64,000 nucleotides of DNA from Cryoendolithus antarcticus (lineage: Eukaryota; Ascomycota; Dothideomycetes; Cladosporiales; Cladosporiaceae). Positions 31,033 through 43,800 of this stretch are shown here, piece after piece (position 1 is the stretch's first letter; the number at the start of each line of letters is the position of its first letter). The stretch lies in the NCBI GenBank assembly GCA_002077065.1, contig NAJO01000003.1, positions 124,001 to 188,000 on the forward strand, written 5' to 3'. Below the pieces are notes generated by a model that was not told the DNA's origin, ran no database searches, and saw only the letters and a program-made list of their open reading frames with translations. The position numbers and the translations under genes were made by a program.

Positions 31033-33063
31033 TCACCAAAAATCCGTCTCTGCCCTGCCATCTCTACCTCTCCCATCGTGCAGCAACCCGAATGGCGTTT
31101 GTGCCTCCATCCCTCCGTTCACTTGCAGGCCCTCCAGCTCAGCCCTCAGATCATCACCCGCCAGCTCCGCGAGTGCATAATGCTGCGGCGCAGCAAGCTC
31201 TGCTCTCGGAAGCGCAAAGCCTGTCGCAGGGAGCTCGGCAGGCATAGCTGAGCCCGGCAGCTCAGACAGCGTCGAAGGACTCATGGGCGAAGTGCCCGCC
31301 GTACTCGTCCGATGCGGCACCGGACGTCGATCTGGGACGCGGAAGCTGAAGGGTGGCGAGGAGGCGACAGTCGAGATGGTCGAGGGGGACGAGGCTGTGA
31401 AGGTAGGAGAGGCGCAAGAGAAAAGCGACGGCGCGCGGGAAGCAGGCGCGAATGGGTCAGCGAGCGCAGTGATGAAGCTGGAGACCTCGGCGGGATTTGT
31501 AAGCTTGAAGTCCAGATGACCGATGCGAGATATGTAATCAGCTGGTGCGAAGGAGTCTGCCGCAAGAGTGGTGTTCACTGTACGTATAGATGCTGCAGAG
31601 CTCACGGTCGTTGCAGTGTTGCGGCGCAGAAGATTTGAGCCGGGTATGCTAGTAGTACTTGTTCGCCGTGCAATTTCGGTGGCGAAATTGAGACGGACAC
31701 ATCCCGTACGCGGATTCGAGGGTGAGTTGAACCACTTCAGAGGCATCTCGATATCCTTCGTCGAGCTCGACGCAAGTATTGCAGGGAACGAGAGGGTCCT
31801 GTCAGATTTTCCGGGTGGCGCCTCCCAGATCTTACAGCACTCGGTGTAGGCGATATTGACGTTACGAGCGTTCTTGGCAGCGATGTTATCGACATGAAAG
31901 GTGTGGAGTAATTCGCGGCCACCCCTAACATCGTGCTGGTACAGGTTGCACTCGTTTTCAGCGGCGAGTACTTCGTTTCTGCAGAACGTAATGCTGGGTT
32001 TGCACGCAAGCTTCCTCTCATTGCCCGTCTTGATGATGACATCCTGCATCTCCAGCCATGTCAAGGTCAGTGGAAGACCGCGTTTGCGATGCTGAGTGTA
32101 GGGGTAGCATTTCCGCGTCGAATCTGGCAGCTTATGCTCCAGTATTACCAGCCCACTAACGTTGCGCCAATAGAGCGTGCGGTTGAACAAGACATAGCTG
32201 TGTGCCATTTCGTGATAGCCTGCTCCTTCAACGTCGAGCTTGACTTCACATATGCGAGCGATATGTGGCACAACGCTGGCGCTGTTAGTGTAGCGTGAGA
32301 CTTGGGCAGTACTCTGGATCATGCTTTGCCACCTCTCTTCTGAGAGACCGTCAGCGACTACATCCATTGGTAGAGATGCCAAGCTGTCCGGAGGTAGCCC
32401 AATGAGTGTGCACAAGGAGGATATGCAGTTCTCAAACTCAGCACCGAGTTGTTCGAGATGCATCACGGGAGAGCCTGGCGTCCGTATTGCGCTGCTGCCC
32501 GATCTCTTGTATGCATAGCCCACTCTGAACAGCCTCATGAGCACTTGCTCAACCTGCTTCGACGTGTCCGCAGGCAGCCCAGCGTTCGAGCTATTTCGTG
32601 ACGCACCAATGGTCACCTGCACCGGTGTCGTGTGGCTGTCCGCTCCATTGAAGGCCCTCTGCAACAAAAGCATGACATTGAAGTTCACCAGCTCGATGCG
32701 ATTGTGTGACAATCTCTCCCTCAGCGTCGGCAGCTCTTGCTCGAACGCAGAGGCAGCAGTCTGGAGAATGCCTAGGAAGCTCTCCTTTCCTCTGTGTCTA
32801 TCAATCAACCTCCGCTGCTGCTCAGCAAAGTGCCGGCACTCCTTGAGGCATTCCTGAAATGCGCTCGTCCCCGGGTATATTTGGCCCGTCCAGCCATTGA
32901 TCTGATCTTGGAGCGCCAGCGCTTGCTCCACGCGTTCGAGCTCATCGCTGAAGACAGCGAACTGTCTTGGCGCATTCTGATACTCGGACGCGAAGGCCCG
33001 GTAGACTTGTTGGCAAGCTCGCAGTCCTTCGAGGACATCCTTGACAGAGAAGCCGAAGCTCAT
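31033..33063 (-). CDS. Protein with fungal N-terminal helical domain (NLR-type N-domain without a NACHT)
   Basis: A 676-residue intronless frame. The start MSFGFSVKDVLEGLRACQQVY and the helical 140 or so residues after it resemble the N-terminal domain placed in front of NACHT/ankyrin modules in many filamentous ascomycetes. Here there is no P-loop, no NACHT and no ankyrin. The middle (residues 260-480) is a globular region with YVLFNRTLYWRNVSGLVILE and WLEMQDVIIKTGNERKL. The last 190 residues are Ser/Thr/Pro/Ala-rich. The N-domain often mediates signalling or self-assembly in fungal non-self recognition; for stand-alone proteins the role is unknown. Confidence 0.75.
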   Translation of the reverse strand: MSFGFSVKDVLEGLRACQQVYRAFASEYQNAPRQFAVFSDELERVEQALALQDQINGWTGQIYPGTSAFQECLKECRHFAEQQRRLIDRHRGKESFLGILQTAASAFEQELPTLRERLSHNRIELVNFNVMLLLQRAFNGADSHTTPVQVTIGASRNSSNAGLPADTSKQVEQVLMRLFRVGYAYKRSGSSAIRTPGSPVMHLEQLGAEFENCISSLCTLIGLPPDSLASLPMDVVADGLSEERWQSMIQSTAQVSRYTNSASVVPHIARICEVKLDVEGAGYHEMAHSYVLFNRTLYWRNVSGLVILEHKLPDSTRKCYPYTQHRKRGLPLTLTWLEMQDVIIKTGNERKLACKPSITFCRNEVLAAENECNLYQHDVRGGRELLHTFHVDNIAAKNARNVNIAYTECCKIWEAPPGKSDRTLSFPAILASSSTKDIEMPLKWFNSPSNPRTGCVRLNFATEIARRTSTTSIPGSNLLRRNTATTVSSAASIRTVNTTLAADSFAPADYISRIGHLDFKLTNPAEVSSFITALADPFAPASRAPSLFSCASPTFTASSPSTISTVASSPPFSFRVPDRRPVPHRTSTAGTSPMSPSTLSELPGSAMPAELPATGFALPRAELAAPQHYALAELAGDDLRAELEGLQVNGGMEAQTPFGLLHDGRGRDGRAETDFW

Positions 33064-33921
33064 CTTGCTTCGACCCTCCCGTGGCTGTCGATGGCTCGGG
33101 GAGCCTCAGCGGGCCGTTGAGTGCGCGGCTCAATCTTCTATGTTCAATAATGGTAAGGTGCTGCTTCGTCGACCGCCATGCCAGCGATGTTATCGTCGAC
33201 TGCAACAGCTGGTCGAAGTCATTATGCCGCCACCGAGAGTCCCAAAGGGTATTTGGAAGCTCACTACTGTTGGTACGAGTCGCCTAGTCACAGAGGCCCA
33301 CCCATGCCAACACCCACCTTGCCGAGGCGGGCGGGTCAATTCCCCCAGCTGTGCAGGGGCACAATTCGTGTGACGCCAAACCAAACAGCGCCCCAGCTGC
33401 GCCTCCTCCTGTTCACGAACGCGACCTGTTCAGGCCACAAGGCTCTGCGACCTGGAGGGGCAGCTTTCCTAGCCCAGCCATTGCCAAGCGGTAGGACTGC
33501 GCAACTTGGCTTGCACGTGTGAACGCTGCTTGTCTGTAGAGGTCGCCTCTCATCTGGTGGCTTTCTACGTCGCCTGACTCGACGTTGACAGTCACCGGTT
33601 CGGGATAGGTAGGTCTGCAGCTCTCTTTACTCAGCCGCCATCGATCAAGGCATTACTTGAGGCCACCGCTGCACAAAATACCGTGTCAGAAGGTGATCTC
33701 AAAGTGCTGTCATCTGCGTGATCCCTTCACTGTGGCTCGAGACGCGATGCGATGTTCCACGATGCGACTCGATAAGACCGGGATCATGAATTAATCCGTC
33801 AGACACCTGGGCGACTTAGGAAATAGTACAGCATTGTGATTGCATCGTCCGGTAACAAGCTCATCTGCAAAAGAGTCAGACAGGTACTCTGGGACCCTGT
33901 CTGGGCCTGGCCCGCTACCAC
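33064..33921. other. Divergent promoter region before the MFS transporter
   Basis: About 860 bp between two divergent genes with no supported frame. An antisense open stretch over 33799-34182 is a shadow of the transporter's first exon. Confidence 0.45.
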
Positions 33922-36112
33922 ATGGACGAAGTACGCATTCACCGCCGCGGGAGCATTCCAATAAAACGGCTGCTTCGATGGGACGACCCAAGCAGGTTCA
34001 CTACGCATCTCGAGGATCTCGCTACGCAAGAAGAGCAACTCATCGAGATCATCGATCAGCACGGCTTCAACTGGCGGGTTTACGCAGTCGCTGCCTCTGG
34101 CTTCTTCACTGACAGCTATAATCTGTTCGTCAGCAATGTCGTACTGCCCGCACTGGCCTTTGTGTACTGGCCAAATGAGCACGTGGCGAAAACCGCGATT
34201 TACATCAACCTTGTTACGCTGATAGGATCAGCCGTGGGTCAGGTCGTGTTCGGATTTCTAGCCGACAAGTATGGAAGTAAGTCGGATTTTTGTGGCCGTC
34301 TGCTCGTGATATGACACGTTTAGTCTTGATTACAGCACGGCGGAGGGACCATCATTGACCAACGGACAGGACAACGTCTGTACGGAATAGAGCTCTTTAT
34401 CGTGATCGTCAGCACGATCGGCTTCGCACAGTGCTCCCGTGGCATCGTCCATACATTCTCTGATGGCGCGTCGGAAACATCCATGTCGATCGCAAGTTGG
34501 CTTATGGCATGGCGGTTTGTGATGGGCATTGGTATAGGTGCGTACCAACTTCCACAGTCAGAAGTTCTACAGACTTGGCTGACGATTTCAGGTGCTGAAT
34601 ACCCGCTCTCCGCTTGCATCACGGCAGAGTGGTCGGCTACACAGTCGAGAGGTCGCATGCTCAGCGCGGTGTTCCTGATGCAACCCCTCGGCCAGCTCGT
34701 AGCTTGGCTTGTCGGAATCGCTGCATTAGCAGGACTGAGCCAGTACTACGACTTCTCCGTTGGCCTTGACATCTCTGGGAACGATCATGCTGCTGTCGGT
34801 ATCGACATACTATGGCGGATTGTGGTCGGTGTGGGCGCCGTACCAGCAGCTATTGCCATCATCTTCCGTTGGACGATCCCCGAGTCTGGACGATACACGA
34901 TCGCTGTTAAGCAGGACGCGAAGACTGCGCTTAGTGACACACGGCGAGTCTACGCCAATCCTCCGGCAAGCACCAGTGCTATTGCAACTGATCAGCTGGA
35001 GCTGCAAGAGCTGGCACCGAATGAGGCGCCGTCACGTGACTACCTTCAGCCGAACCGGCATGATACACCTCAAGTCTCGCCCGAGCCTTCCACACGCGAC
35101 GACGAGAACTATACGCTCGATCCACCAGAAGCTGATATAGGCATCGACTCCGCGGAGTACACGCTACCTAGCGATGAGAAGCCGTACACTCAGTTCACGC
35201 GCAAAGCCTTACATCAGTACTTCATCGCAGAAGGCAATTGGCGATATCTTGCTGGCACTTCTCTTGCCTGGCTGATCCTAGACGTAAGCGAATATATGCG
35301 ACATATTCCATCAATCCATTGCTGACTCTCCGCTCCAGTTCCCATACTACGGTCTCGGCTTCAACTCCGCTGCCACAATGGCCAAACTTTGGACAGCCCG
35401 AAGACCTCCTGCAACCCCCGCAACACCCTCCTGGCTCTACGCCTCTCCATACGGCGACACGGGCACAGTCTCCTCCGTTTTACGCGCAAACGCAAAAGAG
35501 ACCCTGATCACTACCTCCATCGGCTCCATCCTTGGAACCCTCCTCCTGATCGCAACAATAAACCACTTCGACCGCCGCAAAGCCCTTGTCTGGTCATTCC
35601 TCGCTCTCGCGCTCGCGCTCTGCGTCTTCGGCGTAGCATACCTCTACCTCTTCCACACGGCCTCCCACGCCGTACTCATAGTCTCCTACGCCTTACTGCA
35701 ATTCGGCTTCGCGTTTGGGCCAAATACTCTGACCTTTATCCTACCTGCCGAGATCTTTCCTACGAAGTATAGATGTACATGCTATGGGATCTCAGCTGCG
35801 GCAGGCAAAATTGGGTCTATCCTCGCGCAGATTTCGTTCTTGTACTTTGATAGTGGGGATTTGAGTGAGCCCGATTCGAAGAGTCTGGGGTATGTGAGCT
35901 TCTTATACGCGGGAATGATGGTACTCGGGGCTGCTGTGAGCTGGGCTTGGTTTCCGAGTGTGCAGCAGAGGGAGGGTGAGAAGCCTTATAGACTGCAAGC
36001 CAAGACATTGGAGTTCATAGCTAAGGGCGAGGAGGAAGTGCCCGAGGGCGAGAAGGTGGGCTTCAGAAGGAAGGTCGGGAGGCTTTGGAAAGGTGTGAGG
36101 AGACGAAGGTAA
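33922..36112 (+). CDS. MFS transporter of the inorganic-phosphate (PHO84-like) family
   Basis: A proton-coupled 12-helix symporter of the phosphate:H+ family, probably in the plasma membrane. My model is join(33922..34276,34370..34537,34592..35283,35339..36112), 662 residues. The introns are 93, 54 and 55 nt, and each join restores a family motif: FLADKYGRQRLYGIEL (loop 2-3 signature), GIGIGAEYPLS, and LDFPYYGLGFNSAA. Helix 1 carries GFFTDSYNLFV, as in PHO84/PHT1 proteins. The IPESGRYT segment is followed by a 100-residue acidic cytoplasmic loop, then six more helices with FGPNTLTFILPAEIFPTKYR. The C-terminus is basic (RRKVGRLWKGVRRRR). Phosphate is the best guess; related members carry glycerophosphodiesters or other anions. 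Confidence 0.9.
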
Positions 36113-36371
36113 GACTGACTTGGTCAGGAGTGTGGACATGATCGACACCCAGTCTCAGCATATCGCGTCTGATGTGCACGCTGTACTTAGTCCATGGTCT
36201 GGCCTGCGGCCACAGCTTCTCAGAGCAATTTCGGTCTCTGTCGCCCCTAAGCATTCGTGGCTCGAATTGCGGTCGTATTGGACGCCGCCGGATGATCGTT
36301 CGTACTGAATGATAATGACGCGCGACGCGCGATTTCATGAAGTCAGCCCGTGTTGGCTCTTATTGTTCGTC

Positions 36372-38937
36372 TCAATTGCCACTGGCAGCACCGATCCACC
36401 TCTCCCCTAGTCCGGAAATAGTTCCACTGCCCAAGGTCTCTCCATCAGCTCTGATGACGACCCTGTCACCTTCGTCACCTGGGAGTGCCCTGTCGACAGT
36501 GACCTTAACCTTGGCTCGCAGCCCCGCCTTCACAATCCGAGGTTTCCGCTTCACAGTCCCACCAGCAGCATCCACCAGCTCCAGCAGACTCGTGGTTCTA
36601 CCCGGGAGTTGCAGTCGTCCGATATGGACTTCTACAGGGCCGGGAAGCAGTGGCTGGTAGCTAAGAAGGGTGGTCGTGAAGTCAGAGACTACCTCGATTG
36701 GGGATGAGGAAGAGCAAAGCATATCGCCTATGCGGACATTGCGCTCGAGCTGTTCGATATCGTCGGCTGTGAGGTGCAGAGTGACGAGTTGCCCGGCTAC
36801 GGCGTACTCGACGGGTGAGTCAGCAACGTCTATAGCTTTGATACTTGCCAACTCGCTGCTAGGCATGATCGTGATGGGCTCGCCGATCTGGACGGTACCG
36901 GCACTGATGCGGCCGGAGACTGATATGGGGTGTTGACTGCTAGCGTGGAAAATGTCTGTGATCTGGAGTCTAAGGTGATTGTTGAGCGATTCGGACGATG
37001 TCGCTGTCGAGCCTGCGAAGTCCTCAAGCGCGGATATGAGGGTCTGACTACTCTGCGTCACCCACGCGGTGAGTCCACTGGCTGCAGGTGGGGTAGCAAC
37101 ATTGTCGCCATTTAGTCCTGAACAGGGCACAAGCTTGATGTTGTCGCGATCGAAGCCAGTCTCAGTAAGCAACTTGCGCACCTCTTCGCTCACTGATCTG
37201 AACAGATGCTGGTCCCATGCCGGCACGGCGCCATCCATCTTGTTTACTGCGACCACGATCCTTTCCAATCCCACAGCTCTCGCAAGCAGTACATGCTCCC
37301 TCGTCTGTCCCTTCAGCCCGCTCTCCAGCTGATTAGCATCCACCACCAGCACGCCAATATCAGCCATGCTAGCTCCACCGATCATATTCGGCACAAAATC
37401 GCGATGTCCAGGTGCGTCTAAGATCGTGAAGTCCGCAGTGTCAGTGCTGAAGTGGTGCTGTGCTATATCGACGGTGACACCACGTTCTCGCTCGTCGGCG
37501 CTGGTGTCCATGACCCAGGCAAGAGCAAACGACGCTTTGCCTTGCTCGGTAGCTTCCTTGCGGAACCGATCAATGTCTCGCTGGTGCACTGCGCCTGTGT
37601 CCAGCAGAAGTCTTCCCATGAGCGTGGACTTGCCATGATCAACGTGGCCGATCACTACAAATGCTGCTGCGGGACGTCGCGTAGCGGCGGTCTCTGTCCA
37701 GATTTTGGTCACGTCCATGTTCTTGGACTTCACCTTCGGTTGGACCGGCGACTGCTCTGCAGATGTGCCATTTAGGTGAAGGGCATCAACGCTCTTGGGT
37801 AGTCCATTGACTCCATTTGCGATGCTCTTCTGAGGTTTGCTCTTGGTACTGCCTGTGCGCATTGATGAACGTCAGCTATTGTCTCTCATATCTCTCACTT
37901 GTTCAGACTTCTGCTCGCGCCCTGGGCACGAGTGACGATATCATCCGGTGAAGGGCCAGAGAAAGCGTCAGGCGAAGTAGATGAGCCCAGTAAGTTATGG
38001 ACCTGTAGTGTCTGTCTTTGATCGGGATTTCGAGATGACCTGCTCAAAGTATGCCCGAAGGCAGTGGGTGGCGCACGCAAGTCGGATATAGCTTCCTTGA
38101 CCTCTTGTTCGGGCTCTGGTTCCGGCAGCTTTGGAGGTGGGCTTGGCTCCTTCCTCCGTGCTGGGTAATTCCTCGTTTTCGCGGCTGGTTGGGTGTCCGG
38201 TGAACGACCCTTGCTTTGCTCATGGGTGCCATCGAGAGTGAGATGGTCGAGTGAGCTCGCGGTCGCAGCCACCTTCGCGGCCTCAGCCTTTCGCTTCCGC
38301 TCCTCCGCGAGCTTAGCTAGCTTGCTTGAACCTCCGAGCATGCTAGGTCGTCGTTTCGTGGGTGTTATAAGGTCACCGACGATCGCCTCGGGGACGTGGC
38401 TCCAAGTGACGTCGTGGAACCAGCTCTCTGGTTGGCCCAGATCCAAGCCTGCGGAGGTCCAGCCTTTGCACCAGTCAGTCGGTGCCTGACTCGTCCTGTT
38501 CTCTTCAGTCCAGCAAGCGTTCCAAGATACCTCACTCCCTCACTTCTTCAGAGAACGAAACGAAAGAAAATGGACTCACCACCAGCGGCTTTCCTGGCCC
38601 TCTCCTCTTCTACCTCCTCGAACTTGCTCTTCACCTTCTCCTTCTTGGCACCTCCACCGCCATTCACTTTCTTACCCCTTAGACCCCTCAGATACCCTAC
38701 ACTCTTTCCCACATCCCAGTAGTAGTTCCATAATGCATCCTGGATCTCTCTGTCCGAAGCTTGCAGTCCTGCCTCGTGCAGCTCAGCACGCACTACAGGT
38801 GTGAGAGTCGCGAAGTTGGCCTGATCTTCAGGTGTCAATTCGGCTTGCGTATCAGGTTCTGCGTCGTCCTCATTGACTTCATCGTAGAGATCTTCCTCGT
38901 CATAGTCTATGTCTTTGACTCGACGATGGCCGCTCAT
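36372..38937 (-). CDS. HBS1: HBS1-like translational GTPase (ribosome rescue)
   Basis: Hbs1 works with Dom34/Pelota to split ribosomes stalled at mRNA ends (no-go and non-stop decay). The model is exons 38580-38937, 37899-38463 and 36372-37848 with introns of 116 and 50 nt, 799 residues. The N-terminus has the acidic Hbs1 start (RVKDIDYDEEDLYDEV) and a UBA-like helical module ending YYWDVGKSVGYLRG. A variable Lys/Ser/Pro linker follows. The GTPase core carries FVVIGHVDHGKSTLMGRLL (G1), RGVTVDI (G2), LDAPGHRDFVPNM (G3) and VNKMDG (G4), then the EF-Tu-like domains 2 and 3. An alternative acceptor 15 nt downstream would keep the frame and remove five residues at the exon 1-2 join. Introns lie before the GTPase core only. 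Confidence 0.92.
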
Positions 38938-39256
38938 GGTCGTCCAGTGGGAGTGTCTCAAAGATCGCGGTGCATAACAATCGCTTATTGGAAGGGTCAG
39001 TAGTAGTCCAGAGATCGACAAGAGCTGCAGCCAGTGCTCTCAAGATGTTCCAATGCACGTGTGCTAATCAAACATTTGAGCAATGACGTTGCGGTTCATG
39101 TGACGTGACAGGTATATAAGTCTGTCTTGTATCTCGCAAGCTCCGCTGTCCTCAACAGTACAGACTTCTTGCTATTGGAGCCTATTAATGCGTGCCATAA
39201 CGCAAAGACTGTCGTGATATGAGCGGAATCCACTATACAGGAAGATCTGCAGGCTA
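38938..39256. promoter_or_regulatory. Candidate HBS1 promoter with TATA-like and CRE-like elements
   Basis: Read on the minus strand toward HBS1, this stretch holds a TATATA core (39113-39118) and TGACGT-type half sites (about 39084-39089 and 39101-39106) within 180 bp of the start. These motifs are short and could be chance. Confidence 0.3.
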
Positions 39257-40376
39257 TCAATTCTCCGGAAACTTCGTCCCTAGCCCCTTAGCCTGCTGTA
39301 CAATCCACTCCCTCGCACTTATCCGACTCCCCTCCTCCTGCTCCGGCCTCGGGATCTCCTTCCCTTCAAGCACCTCCATCATACACTCATTCTCGGGCCT
39401 CACAAAATACACAATCGAGTACCGCGGCCACTTGCCCTGCTCTCCAGGCGAAGGCACGACTCTATGCCGTCCCGAACACAGCACGCCATTCGTGAACTTC
39501 ACTGCCGCGTCGCCGAGATTGATGATGGCGTGGCCTCGTTTGGGCTTGACCCAGACCCATTCGCCTGGTGTGTCTGGTTCCAGAGGGCCGGCGGAGCGAG
39601 CAGATTCAGACCAGACTTGCAGGCCGCCGAGCCAGTTCATGAGGAGTGTGATGCTGCCGAAGTCTGTGTGTGAGGGCGTCTGGATCTCGGGCATTTCGGC
39701 GTTCTTGCGAGGTGGGCCGCGTGTCATGCGGATGATGTCGCCTGAGCTCTCTTCGAGTCTATGGCGGGAGAGGAAGTCTTCTGGCTTCGCGCCAAGGTGA
39801 GTGGCGAGGATTGAGAGGATCTTGAGGCCTGTGCTGTGGGCTGTGCGCATGTAGGTGTCGAAGAGAGGTTGATTCTGCATGATCAAGGGCGGCCAGGTGC
39901 GAGACATTTTGGCGGACGAGGGTAAAATCATGTCGTTCTTGGCAATATTCATGAACTCTGCGGTGTCTGGCGTTCCAGTCTTGTCGGTCACAGTGGCGCC
40001 GACAGACTTGTAGCTGATGATAGTCGTCAGTGCGACGCGTTCGGTAGATCTACAGCTCAACTCACCCATCAAGCTGGCCCTTCTGCATCCTCTGCGCATC
40101 CTTCTCCTGCTGTGGCAGCTGAAAGAATCTCTCCGCCACCCGAGCAACATCATCGGCTCCCTTGCGGATCGTCTCACCACTCTCACAGCCAGCTAGCTCA
40201 AGGTAGAAGAAGCCTCGCGTCTTGCAAGTCTGGAAGACACGATCTTGCTCTGTGGCATCCTCGTCAAGTAACTTCTTGAGCGAGATGGTCTCGAGCTCGA
40301 CAGTGGTGAAGTCGCCTTCAGGAAACGGAGGATATTCGTCGGGGGTGAACTCAGTGTAGCCTTCCGCGTGAGGCAT
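39257..40376 (-). CDS. 2-oxoglutarate/Fe(II) dioxygenase, isopenicillin-N-synthase-like
   Basis: A non-haem iron oxygenase that couples 2-oxoglutarate and O2 to oxidation of a small molecule. Two exons (40066-40376 and 39257-40013) flank a 52-nt intron; total 355 residues, normal for the family. The N-terminal DIOX_N region has RGFFYLELAGC. The catalytic domain carries the iron facial triad HTDFG (His, Asp) and CSGRHRVVPSP (second His), and the 2-oxoglutarate-binding RYSIVYF (Arg and Ser). The fungal IPNS-like group includes many enzymes of unknown substrate. It is not in an obvious biosynthetic cluster: its neighbours are HBS1 and a large ankyrin protein. Confidence 0.92.
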
Positions 40377-40834
40377 GTCGGTGACCTAGAGGTATCTCAA
40401 GCTAGAACGATATGATGTACGAGCCCGCGCGTAAAGTTGTATACCAGACAGACTCTAACACGGTTGGTAGCCTTGCCAGAGATCATGCGATGGCGATGGT
40501 AGCTTGCTCTGATTGAGGCGTATCGTGAAGACTAGATGTTGGAAGGAGGATGGGAAAGAAAACGAGGTTTATCCAAGGGAATTACCTTACCTTTTGGCCG
40601 TGTAACACTCAGAGGACCGATTTACGGTGCCGCGATCTCGGCATAGCGAGTACCGCTACAGCTGCGGAAGAGCAAAGGCGGGGGCGAGGAAGTGAGGTCT
40701 CGTAAGTACATCTGCAGCGCGGAACACGTACGGAAGTCTTCCGCATTTATGAACGGTATCTTTCGCAGGGTGATGTTACGAGATCACCTATCCATGTGTG
40801 TCGGTATATGTACACTCATTGCTCTTGATAGCAG
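40377..40834. other. Intergenic between minus-strand genes
   Basis: About 460 bp, the 5' flank of the dioxygenase and 3' flank of the ankyrin-RCC1-BTB gene. No coding frame supported. Confidence 0.4.
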
Positions 40835-43800
40835 TCACAAGTATGAGGGCCCTGTCTTCCCCTCAGGCCGCCCTCGGAGACTGCCCCTACCTGCTCCTCG
40901 GTCCCTCTCACCCCTGCTACTACCTCTAGCCCCCATCGCGGCACCACCTCTACCTCTCCCGCCCTTGCCCCTGGCATTTTTAGCTGGCGCTGAAGGTCCA
41001 GCCTCTGCTTCCTGTATCCGCCGGCTTTCCTTGTCCCACCACTCCTGAAATTCCTGCTCCGCTTGTATCTCCTGCAAGTCCCGCTTGGCAGCCGCCTCTT
41101 TGATGGCGTCCTTTTCCAGCTGTTGTTGATCAAGAATGTCCTGCATAGAAAATAGCAAGCTAGCTTCTGCCGACATTTGCCCGTGACGGACTGAGTGGGG
41201 TATTGGCTTGCTGTTCTGGAGAGTCGGGAAGGCAGACGAAGATAGACCTGGCTGTGGTGGAGAGTTAACGGGTTTCGATGGCGTGCCTGATATGCTGCGG
41301 CTAGGATGCGTGCCGGCAGGGCCGATGATGGGCTTTTGTGTAGGTGTCAGCGGCTTCGGGTTAGCCACTGTCTGGCGCATGGTGAGCTGCGGCGTGCTCG
41401 ACGCCCTGGTAGTGGGTGGTGTCTTAGCTGCTGGCGCCGTTGCTTTGGGGCTGTCAAGCATCTCTCTGAGCGATGGTACGCGTTGTCCCGAGACGACATG
41501 CCACGGTGAGCTCTTCGAAGCAGCCGACGAGGCGGGATCTGGTTCAGGAGCTACTACGAGAGGTGGGGGCGCAATGTTCTGCTGCTGCTGGATCTTCTTG
41601 CGGTCCTTCTGGGACATCCTAGCAGGTGGCAGGGCGAATGGCGAAAAGTGCGCGTCTTGATGCTTAGCATCAGCTAGACCCTGTGACAGGGAGGAAGTCC
41701 TGGTTGACGATGCTTGTGCCATGATGTCTCGTAGATCAGTATGCCTCGAGCCTGCTAGGGGCGTTGCGCTCCACGGCTGCCCAGATGACTGTGGCTGTTT
41801 ACCGCGAAGCGTAGGCGACTTCGGAGTGCGAGGTGTAGCAGAGTCAGGCGTTGTGCCCTGCTGCGGGCGAAGCACAGGCGACGTGAGGGCTTTTCCTCGC
41901 GAGTCGAACCACTGCTCGTCAGGTGTTGGGCTTGATCCGATCGCACTCAGTCGTGGTGATGCAATAGGTCTAATAGCTGGCGAAGGACTGGGTGATACAG
42001 CCGCCTGTTCCGCAAGCTCGTCCATGGAGAACATCATGTCCTTTGAAGACGCCTTAGCTTTCAATACAGGAGCCTCAGATGTCGCCTTGGAAATGCCCGA
42101 TGGTCTGCGTCTGGTCTTGAGCTGCAGTGGACTAGAGTGGTCGTCATAGGATCCCGCATGAACAGTCTCCATATCGTGGTGCTTAGTTCTGAGCCGTATT
42201 GCGTCGACTCTTGTCTGCTTGTTCCGCTGCACAGTTGCAGCCAGCTCTGGGTGTCGCTCGCGAAGATCCCTCTCAGCTCTGCCGCTCTTCGCAAACGGCA
42301 TACAAGCAAGTTGGTTCTGCCGCACGACCTCATCCAGTTCTTGCAGCAAATCTTCGTCCAGCTCGTTCAGATGATGGCCTTGTAACATCGCTTCCAGGTT
42401 GAGGCACAGGTATTCCAGACCCGCATGCTTGAACTCATGTACGGAGCTCGGCGAGATAGCATTGAGCAGCCAGCATATATTGCGAGCATTGGCATAGCGT
42501 CCAATCTCCGCCTGGCATATCTGCGACAGTCGATCCAGCATCAGCTCGTTGGCGGCACTGAGTACATCCAGAACGACATCCAGGTACTCATCGAGTGACG
42601 TGGCCATAATATCATCAAAGATCTCCGCGCCAGTGTCTGCATATATATGCCGGAGGACCATGTCAAACGTCCGAGAAGCAATGTGGCTCAGGTCGACGTG
42701 GGTTTCTTCTTCCTCGTCTCTGCCTTCGAGCCATTTCCCACCAGCTCGACCTTGGAAGAGGCCTTCGAAGAATGGGCAACGAGCGGAGAGCATCACACTG
42801 TGCGCCCGCCTCTCATCGTCCTCTAGTTGAATGATCATGTCGCCGTCGAAGTAGAAGACCGGATCCTTATACGCCATCTCGAGGTCCAAACTCAGACAGG
42901 GCTGTACCTCAACCATCTGCCGCACAGCGGGCTCCAACTTGACAAGATCCAGCTTGCTCGCAAGCTTCATCAGCTCTGTTCGCACTTGTCGATACCGGAA
43001 AGCAAGGTGTTTGGCATTGCGGATATGCCAGAAGTCCACCAGAGCATCGGTATACAGATACATGGCAAAGTCGATGATCGTGAGGATATCGACACCTTGA
43101 AATTGTAAGACCACGCGACCGTCTTCGTCGAGTTCGGCAACAGTCAAGTCTGGTATCGTGAACGTGCTTGTCGGGCAAAGATCACGTATACCTCTTCTGA
43201 GTATCCGACTACGGCCAGTCAGAAGAAATCGATGTACCGGGATCTTGAGCTCTGAGGTAGTGGTGGTGAGCATGGCATCGTATTTGGCGCTCTCATTCTC
43301 TAGCGCACGCTCGCAGATGATTGAGAGGTCCGCCTCGGCATCTTTACTTCCTGCGATTGCGCGCGCAAGAGCCTGCACCGCCTTGTCCTTCATCGCAGGC
43401 TGCCAGAAGCGAGGCTTGTCAGTGTCTTCTTCGCAATCAGCTGCTGGCGTAACGAGCTCGTACATTGCGCAGAGCGCAGCCACATCCTCCAAGAGCGACG
43501 ACTGCTCAACGGCAACTTGCGTTTTCGTAACATCACAATCTCGCCTCACCGCAGCATATGCACCGTACGCCGAAGAGCGCACAGCTAGGACACGAGTCAG
43601 ACCTGGAACGCGAGAGAACTTGTAGTCCTTCGGCTTGTAGTCGCTCCTAGCTGCGGCGGTAGCATCCTTGATCTTGGCGCGCTTCGTCCGTTGCCAGACA
43701 CTGCCCTCTTCAGTCGTCAGGATCACAGAGCCGTCTGCGTCCACACTAACATCTCTAGCTGCCATGCTGTCTTTCTTCAGTGACCAGATACACTGTGGCG

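Noticed and set aside
33799..34182. Minus-strand frame over the transporter start
   Set aside because: Exact antisense of a well-supported membrane protein exon.
39111..39256. A plus-strand gene starting after TATATAAG at 39113
   Set aside because: No plus-strand coding frame follows; the downstream sequence is the antisense of the dioxygenase gene.
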